From contig NZ_PYGJ01000001.1 of NCBI RefSeq assembly GCF_003014475.1, forward strand, positions 741,725 to 805,724: 64,000 bases of DNA, in the 5' to 3' direction. Made by a program: the position numbers and the translations under genes. Within the stretch, counting starts at the first letter, position 1; each line of letters starts with the position of its first letter. Under the pieces are notes generated by a model. The model made no database searches and was not told the origin of the DNA. It was given only the letters and a program-made list of their open reading frames with translations. Below, piece by piece: positions 62,887-64,000 of this stretch. This stretch comes from Shimia abyssi. Its GTDB lineage: Bacteria; Pseudomonadota; Alphaproteobacteria; Rhodobacterales; Rhodobacteraceae.

Positions 62887-63699
62887 TTAGTGCCGCCGGA
62901 ATACGCAACCATCGCTGACAAGCTGTGGTGGCGTCACACAAAGCGCGCGTGCTACGTTGAATGCTGCTAGAACTTTGGGCACGTAGTCGCGGGTTTCGGC
63001 ATAAGGCGGCACACCGTTGTGATTAGTCACAGCATTTTCGCCAGCATTGTAGCCAGCTAGAACCAGTATCGGATCGTGCTCGAACTTTTTCATTAGGAAA
63101 TCCAAGAATCGTACGCCTCCTGCTATGTTTTGCTGAACATCCATAGCTTCAGTAACCCCAAAGCGCTCCGCTGTTGCAGGCATCAATTGCATCAATCCCT
63201 GCGCACCTGCTCCACTCACAACCTCAGCTCTGCCTCCAGATTCGACAGCGATCACCGCAGCGGCCAACGCTGGTGAAACCTCTGTTCCCACTGTCGCCAA
63301 CAGAATATCCACACCATGCGCGTCAATAATGGCCTGCATATTCCCCAAACGAGGCGATCTGACACCTTTCCCGTGCGGAGGATTGCTCAGCCGGACCAAG
63401 GCCGGTTCCAATCGGCCGGGACCAGTTGCCGTAATGTCAGGTGAAACGGTCTCCCAGAACCAGTCATAGCTCTGACCAACAGGCGCTGACACAGCCGTCG
63501 AAGTTGACTGAACACTGGGCGATAAAACCTGTGGTGCGTGTGGCTCAATTTGAACCGTGATCCGTTTGCGCTGCCCAGGTTTGGGCGGTTTCACGCGCTT
63601 GGCTTCAAAATCAAGGAAGGGAGGCGCAGACTCCGCAAACGACGGAAGCGCCACCCCCACCATGCAAAGAGTGGTTGCAATAAGAATGCGCCAGTTCAT
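62887..63699 (-). CDS. Lytic transglycosylase (SLT) domain protein
   Basis: A 270-residue periplasmic protein. A signal peptide (MNWRILIATTLCMVGVALPSFA) is followed by a low-complexity Pro-rich stretch (about 30-75) and the SLT domain with catalytic Glu in AVIAVESGGR near residue 153, GAQGLMQLMP and AGYNAGENAV. It cuts the glycan strand of peptidoglycan. Convergent with sdaA. Confidence 0.92.
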   Translation of the reverse strand: MNWRILIATTLCMVGVALPSFAESAPPFLDFEAKRVKPPKPGQRKRITVQIEPHAPQVLSPSVQSTSTAVSAPVGQSYDWFWETVSPDITATGPGRLEPALVRLSNPPHGKGVRSPRLGNMQAIIDAHGVDILLATVGTEVSPALAAAVIAVESGGRAEVVSGAGAQGLMQLMPATAERFGVTEAMDVQQNIAGGVRFLDFLMKKFEHDPILVLAGYNAGENAVTNHNGVPPYAETRDYVPKVLAAFNVARALCVTPPQLVSDGCVFRRH

Positions 63700-64000
63700 T
63701 GATCATGCGCCTGTACAGTTCTGCTCACCCAAAACTATCGCAGGAATCGGCCTCTCAAACCAGTATTTAACTCCTGAAATGGTCCAATTGTGTTGCGATT
63801 TCGTCCACCAAGCTCAGAGAAATCCCCCATTCTCCTTAAAAACTGGCCATCTTAACAAAAAGCAAAGAAATTCTGAATGATCGAAAATAGTACAACTTGT
63901 GCCTGAATCCCGCCCCATTCCTTAGCGATAAATCAATCATACCAAGTCGGACGGGCAACTGAGAGAGACGCCCACTCAATCCGACAAGGTCGATTAAACA
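63700..64000. other. Window end, no gene seen
   Basis: About 300 bases, AT-rich in part, upstream of the minus-strand SLT gene. A 107-codon plus-strand frame (63557-63880) opens inside that gene and has no ribosome site. No RNA gene was recognised. Confidence 0.5.

Noticed and set aside
63557..63880. 107-codon plus-strand ORF at the window end
   Set aside because: Antisense to the signal peptide region of the SLT gene, without ribosome site or family features.

Overview
The window reads as an ordinary chromosomal stretch of an alphaproteobacterium of the order Rhodobacterales (Roseobacter group). The evidence is the gene content (DUF2794, two DUF1127 proteins, hflK-hflC-DUF2065-degP, ImuB), three LexA sites of the alphaproteobacterial direct-repeat type GTTC-N7-GTTC, and an array of CCTCCTCC-loop small RNAs behind a DUF1127 gene, as known from Rhodobacter. 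No phage, insertion sequence, CRISPR array or rRNA operon was seen. The first ~27 kb are visibly richer in C-ending codons than the stretch from about 30 to 47 kb.

0-8.3 kb: a catabolic cluster that ends the homogentisate route (hmgA, truncated by the window edge, then fahA and maiA), interleaved with a metallo-beta-lactamase-fold protein with a degenerate metal site, a flavin monooxygenase with a 66-residue DUF2783 partner (resembling the two-component 3-hydroxyphenylacetate 6-hydroxylase MhaAB) and a VOC protein. A MarR/HpaR-like regulator and a divergent aromatic amino-acid decarboxylase follow. 8.3-18.1 kb: DUF3095, an MFS carrier, asd, a frameshifted small gene, a 45-residue ORF, carbonic anhydrase, an HPt-like protein without its histidine, M17 aminopeptidase, NlpC/P60, agmatinase family and DUF2794.

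18.4-29.7 kb: an orphan imuB with its own SOS box, fasciclin, cytochrome c', an I78-like lipoprotein, glutathione-dependent formaldehyde dehydrogenase, a NYN protein, EthD, Mrp, then DUF1127 plus the small-RNA array, a glutathione S-transferase and uvrD with an SOS box. 29.9-47 kb: a diguanylate cyclase, an LldD-like oxidase, rhodanese, pyruvate carboxylase, two tandem glycosyltransferase-like genes, two tRNA-Gly genes, an amidohydrolase, HisN, regulators, a quinone oxidoreductase, a second DUF1127, a Bax-inhibitor-like protein and rpmG.

47-64 kb: an AlkB-like hydroxylase, xseA, purD, ferredoxin, a stand-alone OB-fold protein matching only the C-terminal domain of DnaE2 behind an SOS box, a lipoprotein, DegP, DUF2065-HflC-HflK, glutathione reductase, rpiA, sdaA and a lytic transglycosylase.

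The two most interesting systems are (1) a dispersed SOS mutagenesis set: imuB without imuA or dnaE2, a DnaE2-type OB domain reading from what looks like a leaderless LexA-controlled promoter, and uvrD, each with a perfect GTTC-N7-GTTC box; and (2) a DUF1127-linked array of about 112-bp repeats that makes nine hairpins or hairpin-like units, each presenting an anti-Shine-Dalgarno-like loop, the last being the terminator itself.
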